Source: Acidimicrobiia bacterium
GTDB lineage: Bacteria; Actinomycetota; Acidimicrobiia; Acidimicrobiales; SZUA-35
Assembly: GCA_029857855.1 (NCBI GenBank)
Contig: JAOUGG010000213.1
Location: forward strand, 1-5,717
Length of the DNA: 5,717 nt
Reading direction: 5' to 3'
Of the stretch, positions 1 to 4,426 are shown piece by piece. The notes beneath the pieces were generated by a model, which did not search any database, had not been told where the DNA came from, and saw only the letters and a list, made by a program, of their open reading frames with translations. Position numbers and translations under genes: made by a program. The first letter of the stretch is position 1; each line of letters begins with the position of its first letter.

Positions 1-202
1 GATCCGCTTCGCCTCCCCATCGGATCGAGCAGCGTTCGCCCGCGATGTCGGCGATGCCGTCGTCAGCCTCGCCCAGCGATATCACCGCGAGACGGCACCC
101 GCCGGACGGTGGCACCGCCTCGTCGTGGCCAGCCACCCCTTCGACCGTCTCTCACCCGACGAGGCCAAACCCAGCACCGACAGCGAACAGGAGCAGTCAT
201 GA
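1..202 (+). CDS. C-terminal end of a probable ArsR-like HTH regulator (5' truncated)
   Basis: The open frame enters from the left edge (codons begin at base 2) and gives 66 residues before the TGA at 200-202. The visible part, starting IRFASPSDRAAFARDVGDAV and continuing through GRWHRLVVASHPFDRL, resembles the tail that follows the winged-helix domain in actinobacterial ArsR-like regulators encoded just before SRPBCC proteins. The HTH domain itself lies outside the window, so this is a family resemblance recalled from memory, supported by the neighbour. The last residues (PDEAKPSTDSEQEQS) are low-complexity and hydrophilic. The stop overlaps the next start in an ATGA, which implies translational coupling and a shared transcript. 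It could instead be another small protein co-transcribed with the SRPBCC gene. I am confident that it is coding and only moderately confident of the family. Confidence 0.55.
   Translation, partial: IRFASPSDRAAFARDVGDAVVSLAQRYHRETAPAGRWHRLVVASHPFDRLSPDEAKPSTDSEQEQS
189..193 (+). promoter_or_regulatory. Shine-Dalgarno for the first SRPBCC gene
   Basis: AGGAG lies 5 nt before the ATG at 199, inside the end of the upstream gene. It fixes the start at 199 rather than the longer in-frame opening at 109, whose extra 30 residues are Arg/Pro-rich and come from the other gene's reading frame. Confidence 0.7.
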
Positions 203-1068
203 CCGATCAGCAGCAGTCCGACGAGACCACTGACGCCGACACCAACCCGGGCGGGAACCGCTCCATCGAGTTGGAGATCGAGGTGCCCGGCACACCGGAG
301 GAGGTGTGGCGGGCCATCGCCACCGGACCCGGCATCTCGTCGTGGTACGTGCCCCACGAGGTGGAGGAGCGAGCGGGTGGAGCGGCCACGGCCTCGTTCG
401 GGCCGGAACCCGAGATGCAGATCGCCGGGCGGGTTGCGGCGTGGGAGCCACCCCGCCGAATCGTGTTCGACGGCAAGGTCGACGACAACATCGACGGCGA
501 GTCCGACGGTGAGGCCGATGCCGACGTACCCGACGCCGGTCTGGCCTTCGAGTGGCTCGTCGAGGCCAAGGACGGCGGCACCTGCATCGTCCGCCTCGTC
601 AACTCCGGTTTCGGTGCCGGCTCCGAGCACGACGAGTGGTATGACGCCATGACCGAAGGCTGGAAGCTCTTTCTCTACAACCTCAAACTGCACCTCGAGC
701 ACTTCAGCGGACGGACGGCGACGGCCATGTTGCCGATGGCGACGTGGGCCGACTCGACCACCAACGCATGGGAGACCCTCACCGGGGCGCTCGGCATCCC
801 GGCCGAACCAACGGTCGGCCAGCGGTTGGAGGTTGGGGCCGAGGGCACTCCCCCACTGGCCGGCACGGTCACCAGAGTGACGCCGACGTACCTGGCGCTG
901 CTGGTCGACGAACCGGCTCCCGGCACCGCCTTCCTCGCCGCCGAACATCAGGGAGACCAGGCCCAGGTGTCGATCTGGGCCTACCTCTACGGCCCCGAGG
1001 GGGCGGCTGCCGTTGAGCGCGACGAACCCCGGTGGCGGGACTGGCTCAGCCGTAGGGCCGTCGGCTGA
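199..1068 (+). CDS. SRPBCC/AHSA1-domain protein, first copy (289 aa)
   Basis: The ATG at 199 has a good Shine-Dalgarno and overlaps the preceding stop, giving 289 residues. Residues about 21-170 form an AHSA1-type SRPBCC (START-like, helix-grip) domain. Visible signs are SIELEIEVPGTPEEVWRAI followed by a GISSWY segment, the strand IAGRVAAWEPPRRIVF, and a long C-terminal helix ending NLKLHLEHF. Residues about 175-289 are a further region often found in longer actinobacterial members, with no catalytic motif that I recognise. SRPBCC folds enclose a hydrophobic ligand cavity; the ligand here is unknown. The protein has no signal peptide or membrane segment, so it is probably cytosolic. An acidic stretch at residues 94-113 (many Asp/Glu, few hydrophobics) interrupts the domain between two strands. 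Coupling to a probable HTH gene suggests that regulator controls it. The family call is firm; the function is unknown. Confidence 0.88.
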   Translation: MTDQQQSDETTDADTNPGGNRSIELEIEVPGTPEEVWRAIATGPGISSWYVPHEVEERAGGAATASFGPEPEMQIAGRVAAWEPPRRIVFDGKVDDNIDGESDGEADADVPDAGLAFEWLVEAKDGGTCIVRLVNSGFGAGSEHDEWYDAMTEGWKLFLYNLKLHLEHFSGRTATAMLPMATWADSTTNAWETLTGALGIPAEPTVGQRLEVGAEGTPPLAGTVTRVTPTYLALLVDEPAPGTAFLAAEHQGDQAQVSIWAYLYGPEGAAAVERDEPRWRDWLSRRAVG

Positions 1069-1071
1069 GCC
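1043..1071 (+). terminator. Candidate terminator hairpin spanning the stop codon
   Basis: GGCTCAGCCG (1043-1052) and CGGCTGAGCC (1062-1071) are a perfect 10-bp inverted repeat with a 9-nt loop. The SRPBCC stop codon TGA (1066-1068) sits inside the right arm. Only a short TTT follows, at 1086-1088, so this is not a classic U-tract terminator. GC-rich hairpins lacking U-tracts are common at actinobacterial gene ends. Its place between two transcription units supports the call. Confidence 0.5.
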
Positions 1072-1087
1072 GAATCGGATGCGGGTT

Positions 1088-1125
1088 TGACCGCCCGAGT
1101 AGAATTGTACGGACTCGAGCGGTCA
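1088..1125. promoter_or_regulatory. Inverted-repeat operator candidate and -10 box upstream of the SDR gene
   Basis: TGACCGCCCGAGT (1088-1100) and ACTCGAGCGGTCA (1113-1125) pair at 12 of 13 positions, the only mismatch being C1095 against A1118, with a 12-nt spacer. TAGAAT at 1100-1105 fits an actinobacterial TANNNT -10 box and would start RNA near 1112, giving a leader of about 27 nt. No good -35 lies 17 bp upstream; a TTGACC at 1087-1092 is too close to pair with this -10. A repressor on the repeat would cover the promoter. If the RNA starts further upstream, the repeat would instead form a leader hairpin ending at the ribosome-binding site. Confidence 0.45.
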
Positions 1126-1130
1126 GGGAG
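1125..1130 (+). promoter_or_regulatory. Shine-Dalgarno for the SDR gene
   Basis: AGGGAG lies 8 nt before the ATG at 1139. The in-frame GTG at 1130 overlaps this site and so cannot be the start it serves. The first base of the site is also the last base of the upstream inverted repeat. Confidence 0.65.
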
Positions 1131-1138
1131 TGAGTGCG

Positions 1139-1978
1139 ATGAACGTCGATGACAAGGTCGTGGTGGTGACCGGGGGCGGGAACGGCATCGGCCGCCACCT
1201 GGTGTTCGAGTTGTTGCGACGCGGCGCCAAGGTGGCCGCCGTCGACATTCGTCAGGAGAGCCTGGAGGAAACCGCGGCCATGGTCAGGACCGGGGCGCTT
1301 GGACCGGTGGCGCCCGGGGCCGAGGATCGGCTCGGTCTGGTGGTGGCCGACGTGACCGACCGGGCCTCGTGCGATGCACTGCCCGGAAGAGTGGAGGGCG
1401 CGCTCGGCCCCGCCGACTGCCTCATCAACAACGCCGGCATCATCCAACCGTTCGTGCGCTTCAACGACCTCGAGTTCAGCGACATCGATCGAGTCATCCG
1501 GGTCAATCTCTACGGCCCGCTGCAGCTCATCAAGGCGTTCCTGCCCGGTCTGCTGGAACGACCGGAGGCCCACATCGCAAACGTGTCGAGCATGGGCGGG
1601 TTCCTGCCGGTGCCGGGTCAAACCGTCTATGGCGCGACGAAGGCGGCGATCAAGTTGCTGAGCGAGGGATTGCAGGCCGAGCTGGCTGAGACCAATGTCG
1701 GCGTGACAGTGATCATGCCCGGCGGTGTGAGCACCGAGATCACGACCAACTCGGGGGTCGAAAGCCCGATGGATCCGGAGGAGGCTGAGAACAGCCGGAT
1801 TCCGACAACCTCACCATCGGATGCAGCCACAGCCATCCTCGACGGCATCGAGCACGATCGGATGTACGTCTACATCGGTGTCGACTCGAAGCTGATGAAC
1901 CTGGCCACCCGCGTCGCCCCCCGTCAGGCGTCGCGACTCATCCGGAAGCAGATGAAGGGTCTCCTCGATCGGTCGTAG
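1139..1978 (+). CDS. Classical SDR-family NAD(P)-dependent oxidoreductase (279 aa)
   Basis: A 279-residue Rossmann-fold dehydrogenase of the classical SDR type. The cofactor motif TGGGNGIG is at residues 11-18. Asp36 at the end of the second strand suggests NAD(H) over NADP(H). Other landmarks are D71 for the adenine ring, NNAG at 97-100, and the complete catalytic tetrad N123, S151, Y164 and K168 (YGATK). A PGGVST segment starts at 194. The C-terminal 25 residues are basic and amphipathic (VAPRQASRLIRKQMKGLL), as in many actinobacterial SDRs acting on lipophilic substrates, and may touch the membrane. All catalytic residues are present, so it should be an active alcohol/ketone oxidoreductase; the substrate cannot be read from sequence. 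It stands alone between two HTH-SRPBCC units with its own promoter region. The start at 1139 is chosen from the Shine-Dalgarno spacing. Confidence 0.93.
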   Translation: MNVDDKVVVVTGGGNGIGRHLVFELLRRGAKVAAVDIRQESLEETAAMVRTGALGPVAPGAEDRLGLVVADVTDRASCDALPGRVEGALGPADCLINNAGIIQPFVRFNDLEFSDIDRVIRVNLYGPLQLIKAFLPGLLERPEAHIANVSSMGGFLPVPGQTVYGATKAAIKLLSEGLQAELAETNVGVTVIMPGGVSTEITTNSGVESPMDPEEAENSRIPTTSPSDAATAILDGIEHDRMYVYIGVDSKLMNLATRVAPRQASRLIRKQMKGLLDRS

Positions 1979-1984
1979 AACTTC

Positions 1985-2013
1985 TTGACAAGCCACAATC
2001 CGGCGCATAATCT
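1985..2013 (+). promoter_or_regulatory. Promoter of the arsR-SRPBCC operon
   Basis: A perfect -35 box TTGACA (1985-1990) is followed, after a 17-bp spacer, by TAATCT (2008-2013), matching TANNNT. An alternative -10, CATAAT at 2006-2011, would have a 15-bp spacer. Transcription would begin around 2020-2022, at or next to the ATG at 2022, making the mRNA leaderless. No Shine-Dalgarno precedes that ATG or the next in-frame ATG at 2046, which agrees. The -10 box overlaps the left arm of the palindrome described next. Confidence 0.72.
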
Positions 2014-2034
2014 ACAACTAAATGGTTGTAGATT
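2009..2034. promoter_or_regulatory. Operator palindrome for the ArsR-family repressor
   Basis: AATCTACAAC (2009-2018) and GTTGTAGATT (2025-2034) are a perfect 10-bp inverted repeat around the 6-nt centre TAAATG; A2020 and T2023 also pair, giving 11 of 13 possible pairs over 26 bp. It overlaps the -10 box, the predicted RNA start and the first codons of the regulator, the expected position for an autorepressing dimeric ArsR protein. The core CAAC-N6-GTTG resembles sites I recall upstream of other ArsR/AHSA1 operons, but I could not check this. Binding is inferred. Confidence 0.68.
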
Positions 2035-2372
2035 CTGACTTGACGATGGAACTCGACGGCGAGGAGGTCGACCGGCTGTTTCACGCACTGGCCGATCGCA
2101 CCCGTCGCGACATCCTGGCCCAGGCCATGACCGGCGACCACTCGGTCTCGGCGCTGGCCCGCCGCTACCCGTTCAGCTTCGCCGCCGTGCAGAAACACGT
2201 GGCGGTACTGGAGAAGGCCGGGCTGGTCACCAAACAGAAGCATGGCCGCGAACAACGGGTGGTCACCAACATACAGGCCATCGAACGAGCCCGAACCCTG
2301 CTCGACCATTTCGAACGACTCTGGGTCGAACGCCTGGAGCGCTTCGAGGCCGTCCTCGAAGAAGAAGACTGA
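2022..2372 (+). CDS. ArsR-family winged-helix repressor (116 aa)
   Basis: A 116-residue single-domain protein of typical ArsR length. Residues 15-36 (VDRLFHALADRTRRDILAQA) form the usual opening helices. The helix-turn-helix is at about 41-69, with recognition helix FSFAAVQKHVAVLEKAGLV. The wing follows (KQKHGREQRV), then a C-terminal helix probably used for dimerisation. It has no cysteine and lacks the ELCVCDL metal site, so it is not a classical metal sensor. It belongs to the subgroup usually paired with AHSA1/SRPBCC genes, and such a gene follows after 39 nt. The start at 2022 is preferred over 2046 because it coincides with the predicted RNA start and gives the MVV opening I associate with these regulators. 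Probable role: autorepressor of this two-gene operon. The inducer is unknown, and ligand capture by the SRPBCC partner is only speculation. Confidence 0.92.
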   Translation: MVVDSDLTMELDGEEVDRLFHALADRTRRDILAQAMTGDHSVSALARRYPFSFAAVQKHVAVLEKAGLVTKQKHGREQRVVTNIQAIERARTLLDHFERLWVERLERFEAVLEEED

Positions 2373-2400
2373 TCGAAATCCCCTTTCATCCATTTCACCG

Positions 2401-2405
2401 AAGGA
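2401..2405 (+). promoter_or_regulatory. Shine-Dalgarno for the second SRPBCC gene
   Basis: AAGGA lies 6 nt before the ATG at 2412. Together with the 39-nt gap and no hairpin after the regulator's stop, it supports co-transcription of the two genes, with the second translated from its own site. Confidence 0.6.
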
Positions 2406-2411
2406 ACAGCG

Positions 2412-2906
2412 ATGCCCGTAACCAGTATCGACAAGGATCTCGAGGCCCTCACCCTCACCCTGACCGCCGAATACGATGCCGAAGCCAAACAGGTGTGGGA
2501 ACTGTGGGCCAACCCTCGCAAGCTCGAGCGCTGGTGGGGCCCGCCCACCTACCCGTGCACGTTCATCGAGCACGACCTGAGCGTCGGGGGCGAGATGCTC
2601 TACAAGATGGTGGGCGACGAGCAGGGCGATGAGCACTACGGCCGCTGGCGGATCCTCGCCGTCGACTCGCCCAACTTCATCGAGATCCAGGACGTGTTCG
2701 CCAACGACGACGGTTCCCCCAACGACGACCTGCCGTCGACCAGGTTCGAGGTCATGATCACCGAACGCGACGGCGGCCACACCCGGATGCAGACCGTCTC
2801 GTTCTTCGGTTCGCTCGAGGCGATGGAGCAGATGATCGAGATGGGCATGGTCGAGGGCATCGAGGCCGCCGCCGGCCAGATCGACGCCATCCTCGCCGAG
2901 GGCTGA
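2412..2906 (+). CDS. SRPBCC/AHSA1-domain protein, second copy (164 aa)
   Basis: A 164-residue single-domain protein of normal length for the AHSA1 (activator of Hsp90 ATPase homologue 1-like) branch of the SRPBCC superfamily. The family signature is clear: VWELWANPRKLERWWGPP at residues 28-45, then the strand CTFIEHDLSVGGEMLYKM, GRWRILAVDSPNFIEIQDVF at 77-96, a strand FEVMITE with GGHTRMQTVSFF, and a long C-terminal helix. That helix carries a Met-rich stretch, EAMEQMIEMGMVEGIEAAAG at about 136-155, plausibly lining the ligand cavity. It has no signal peptide or transmembrane segment. The bacterial name does not imply Hsp90 activity; these proteins are mostly uncharacterised ligand-binding partners of ArsR regulators. 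It lies second in the operon. It differs from the first copy in this window, which is longer and has an acidic insert, so they are not a recent duplication. Confidence 0.92.
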   Translation: MPVTSIDKDLEALTLTLTAEYDAEAKQVWELWANPRKLERWWGPPTYPCTFIEHDLSVGGEMLYKMVGDEQGDEHYGRWRILAVDSPNFIEIQDVFANDDGSPNDDLPSTRFEVMITERDGGHTRMQTVSFFGSLEAMEQMIEMGMVEGIEAAAGQIDAILAEG

Positions 2907-2928
2907 CCCCGGATCGGTCCCCGACCCG

Positions 2929-2956
2929 TTGGAACCTTCGGGCGTGATGCCAGAAT
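2929..2956 (+). promoter_or_regulatory. Candidate leaderless promoter of the DNA glycosylase gene
   Basis: TTGGAA (2929-2934) and CAGAAT (2951-2956) are separated by 16 bp. The -10 box ends 6 nt before the ATG at 2963, so the RNA would begin at or near the start codon. No Shine-Dalgarno precedes this ATG. The start itself is secure on enzymatic grounds, because the catalytic Pro must directly follow Met, so the missing ribosome-binding site is a real property of the gene. Neither hexamer is perfect. Confidence 0.45.
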
Positions 2957-2974
2957 CGGCACATGCCCGAAGGT
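2934..2974 (+). repeat. Long imperfect hairpin enclosing the glycosylase start codon
   Basis: ACCTTCGGGC (2934-2943) pairs perfectly with GCCCGAAGGT (2965-2974). The stem continues as GTG/CAT (2944-2946 with 2962-2964, one G-U pair), then past a single bulged A2947 as TGCC/GGCA (2948-2951 with 2958-2961), closing on the 6-nt loop AGAATC. In all, 17 pairs enclose the ATG at 2963. It may act as a terminator for the preceding operon, as an operator, or as a start-blocking RNA structure on read-through transcripts. Confidence 0.6.
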
Positions 2975-3772
2975 CACGTTCTCCATCGCGCCGCCCGTCT
3001 GCAGGGCAAACGGTTCAACGGCCGCCGGGTGGCCGCCGAGTCACCGCAGGGCCGCTTCGCCGACGGGGCGGCCGCCGTCGACGGTCGGACCGTCGAATCG
3101 ATCGACGCCCGGGGCAAGCACATCTTCTACCGTTTCGACAACGGCCTCGCGGTGCACGTGCATCTCGGCCTGTTCGGCAAGTTCCGGCTGCAGACCCCGC
3201 CGTTTCCCGAGCCGTCTCTCAACGCCCGTCTCCTGCTCAGCACCGACGACGATCGTGTGCACCTGGCCGGGCCCACCACCTGCGAGCTCCTCGAACCAGG
3301 CGAGATCGAGGAGGTTCTCGACAACCTCGGTCCCGACCCGATCGTCGCACCATCCGACGGGGCCGACCGGTTCGCCGCCGCTCTCAGCCGGCGCACCGTC
3401 CCCATCGGGAGGGCACTGCTCGACCAGAAAGCCATCGCCGGACTGGGCAACGTCTACCGGTCCGAGCTGTTGTTCATACTCGGGTTGAACCCGTTCATCC
3501 CGGCCCGCGACGTCGACCGGGATCTCATCGACCAGCTGTGGAAGCTCTCGGTCGACGAACTGCGCACCGGTGAGAAGTCAGGGCGCATCGTCACCGTGGA
3601 CCCGACCGAGGTCGACCGGCGGCGGCGTTCCGACATGAAGCGGGGCGAACGGCTCTACGCCTACAAACGGCAGGGCGAACCGTGCCGCCGCTGCGGCACG
3701 CCGATCGCCTCGTCCGAGATCGACGACCGCAACATCTGGTGGTGCCCCACCTGCCAACCGGCCGCAAACTGA
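2963..3772 (+). CDS. nei: Fpg/Nei-family DNA glycosylase/AP lyase, Nei1-like (269 aa)
   Basis: A bifunctional base-excision repair enzyme that removes oxidised bases and cuts the abasic site by beta,delta-elimination. The protein opens MPEGH: after Met removal, Pro2 is the Schiff-base nucleophile and Glu3 the acid/base residue, which fixes the start. Lys52 (GKHIFY) matches the conserved beta-hairpin lysine. VHVHLGLFGKF follows at 64-74. The helix-two-turn-helix contains GLGNVYRSELLF at 160-171 with the DNA-contacting Asn163. A zinc finger closes the protein, with Cys241, Cys244, Cys261 and Cys264 and the DNA-contacting Arg256. At 269 residues it is full length. The opening and the PQGRFAD and GLGNVYR segments resemble the M. 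tuberculosis Nei1 (endonuclease VIII) type more than MutM, so pyrimidine lesions are the likely substrates. Nothing is missing. It converges on the channel gene. Confidence 0.95.
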   Translation: MPEGHVLHRAARLQGKRFNGRRVAAESPQGRFADGAAAVDGRTVESIDARGKHIFYRFDNGLAVHVHLGLFGKFRLQTPPFPEPSLNARLLLSTDDDRVHLAGPTTCELLEPGEIEEVLDNLGPDPIVAPSDGADRFAAALSRRTVPIGRALLDQKAIAGLGNVYRSELLFILGLNPFIPARDVDRDLIDQLWKLSVDELRTGEKSGRIVTVDPTEVDRRRRSDMKRGERLYAYKRQGEPCRRCGTPIASSEIDDRNIWWCPTCQPAAN

Positions 3773-4355
3773 CTCCGGGTGAGCTGATCAGCCTGTTCGC
3801 CCCGGCGGCCGCGCTCGCCTCGTCGGACGAGTAGGCGCCGACCAGTCGGGCGATGACGATCGCCAGGAACAGCGTGCCGGTCACCGCCTCCAACGAGGCC
3901 AACGACCGAGCCCAGGACCGAGCCCAGGTACTGACGGGCAGAATCTCGCCATAACCCAGAGTCGACAGGGTGACGTAGCTGGCATACAACATGCCCTGCC
4001 CGACCAGCGGACGATCAGGCGCTCCGCTGTCGACAAAGCTACCCGGCGCAGAGGTCTCCAGCAGATTGCCGGCCACGGCGAACACCCCACCGAGCAGCAG
4101 GTAGGCGGCCACAGCCAACAGGATCAGCTGATTGACCGTCGTACCGGCCCGAGGCCGCACCAGGAAACGGAACGTCGAATTCAGCAGCGCCGACTGGAAG
4201 ATGCCGACCGACGTCAACATCGCCGTGTAGATCATGGTGGGTACCCGCCCCCACAGGGTCATCGGATAGCCGAACTGCATCAACACCACCACTCCGAGGA
4301 CAGCCACAGGTTGCGACACCGCGTCCGCCGAGCCGAGGGGCTCGCTCGGCGACAC
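3591..4355 (-). CDS. Potassium-channel-like membrane protein (pore-loop family); C-terminus doubtful
   Basis: Reading leftward from the GTG at 4355, the frame gives 254 residues. Hydrophobic segments at about 15-35, 42-60, 76-98 and 157-173 indicate four membrane helices. Between the last two, YVTLSTLGYGEILP (127-140) carries the potassium selectivity filter TxxTxGYG, here T129 and T132 to G136. The layout (helices, RPR linker, AAYLLLGGVFA, pore, then SLEAVTGTLFLAIVIARLVG) matches actinobacterial two-TM-pore (Ion_trans_2) channels with an N-terminal helical extension. No RCK domain is present. Such proteins usually end soon after the last helix; here residues from about 195 are antisense to the glycosylase gene, Arg/Cys-rich and probably not real. 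The true end may be near 3788. GTG 4355 is the first standard start after an in-frame stop, but it has no convincing ribosome site. A 4-residue duplication follows the pore. Confidence 0.82.
   Translation of the reverse strand: MSPSEPLGSADAVSQPVAVLGVVVLMQFGYPMTLWGRVPTMIYTAMLTSVGIFQSALLNSTFRFLVRPRAGTTVNQLILLAVAAYLLLGGVFAVAGNLLETSAPGSFVDSGAPDRPLVGQGMLYASYVTLSTLGYGEILPVSTWARSWARSLASLEAVTGTLFLAIVIARLVGAYSSDEASAAAGANRLISSPGVSLRPVGRWGTTRCCGRRSRTRRSACRSGGTVRPAVCRRRAVRPASCRNAAAGRPRSGPR
3904..3927. repeat. Perfect 12-bp tandem duplication in the channel gene
   Basis: GACCGAGCCCAG occurs twice in direct succession (3904-3915 and 3916-3927). On the minus strand it encodes a doubled four-residue unit, giving the series WARSWARS at residues 144-151, between the selectivity filter and the last membrane helix. 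The length is a multiple of three, so the frame is kept. The copies are identical, which suggests a recent event. Confidence 0.85.
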
Positions 4356-4389
4356 GCCCCTGGCCAGGTACAGACCGAGGAATCTACGC

Positions 4390-4426
4390 TTGGGGTCAGG
4401 AGGTCCCTCTCATGACCCGACCCCAA
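4390..4426. repeat. Inverted repeat flanking the AidB translation start
   Basis: TTGGGGTC (4390-4397) and GACCCCAA (4419-4426) are a perfect 8-bp inverted repeat with a 21-nt spacer that holds both the Shine-Dalgarno and the ATG. Inner pairing of GGTC (4402-4405) with GACC (4414-4417) could extend the fold. It could be an operator in the divergent region or, on RNA started upstream of 4390, a structure hiding the start. No clear promoter is visible in the 56 bp between the two divergent starts; TACGCT at 4385-4390 is a weak -10 candidate. Confidence 0.4.
4398..4403 (+). promoter_or_regulatory. Strong Shine-Dalgarno for the aidB-like gene
   Basis: AGGAGG, a full anti-16S match, lies 8 nt before the ATG at 4412. 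It settles the start and is the strongest ribosome-binding site in the window. Confidence 0.8.

Noticed and set aside
82..948. Long minus-strand open frame (288 codons) opposite the first SRPBCC gene
   Set aside because: It is rich in Gly, Arg and His with no recognisable motif and exactly opposes a clear AHSA1-domain gene; long antisense frames are expected at this GC content.
1130..1138. GTG at 1130 as the SDR start
   Set aside because: It overlaps the Shine-Dalgarno that is correctly spaced for the ATG at 1139; the added MSA residues are not part of the SDR fold.
2281..2332. Three TCGAAC half-sites resembling actinobacterial LexA boxes
   Set aside because: They are direct, not inverted, repeats and lie inside the C-terminal helix codons of the ArsR protein, where they encode repeated Glu/Arg residues; no paired GTTCGA is present.
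1938..2780. Minus-strand open frame (280 codons) opposite the arsR-SRPBCC operon
   Set aside because: Both plus-strand genes have clear domain signatures; the antisense frame also crosses the promoter and operator and shows no domain.
3783..3792. Perfect 10-bp palindrome GCTGATCAGC between the convergent genes, considered as a terminator
   Set aside because: It has no loop and no following T-run on either strand, so it cannot form a stable terminator hairpin; it may be chance.
4359..4368. Palindrome CCTGGCCAGG in the aidB/channel divergent region, considered as an operator
   Set aside because: It is short, GC-rich and without a second copy or clear relation to a promoter; too weak to call on its own.
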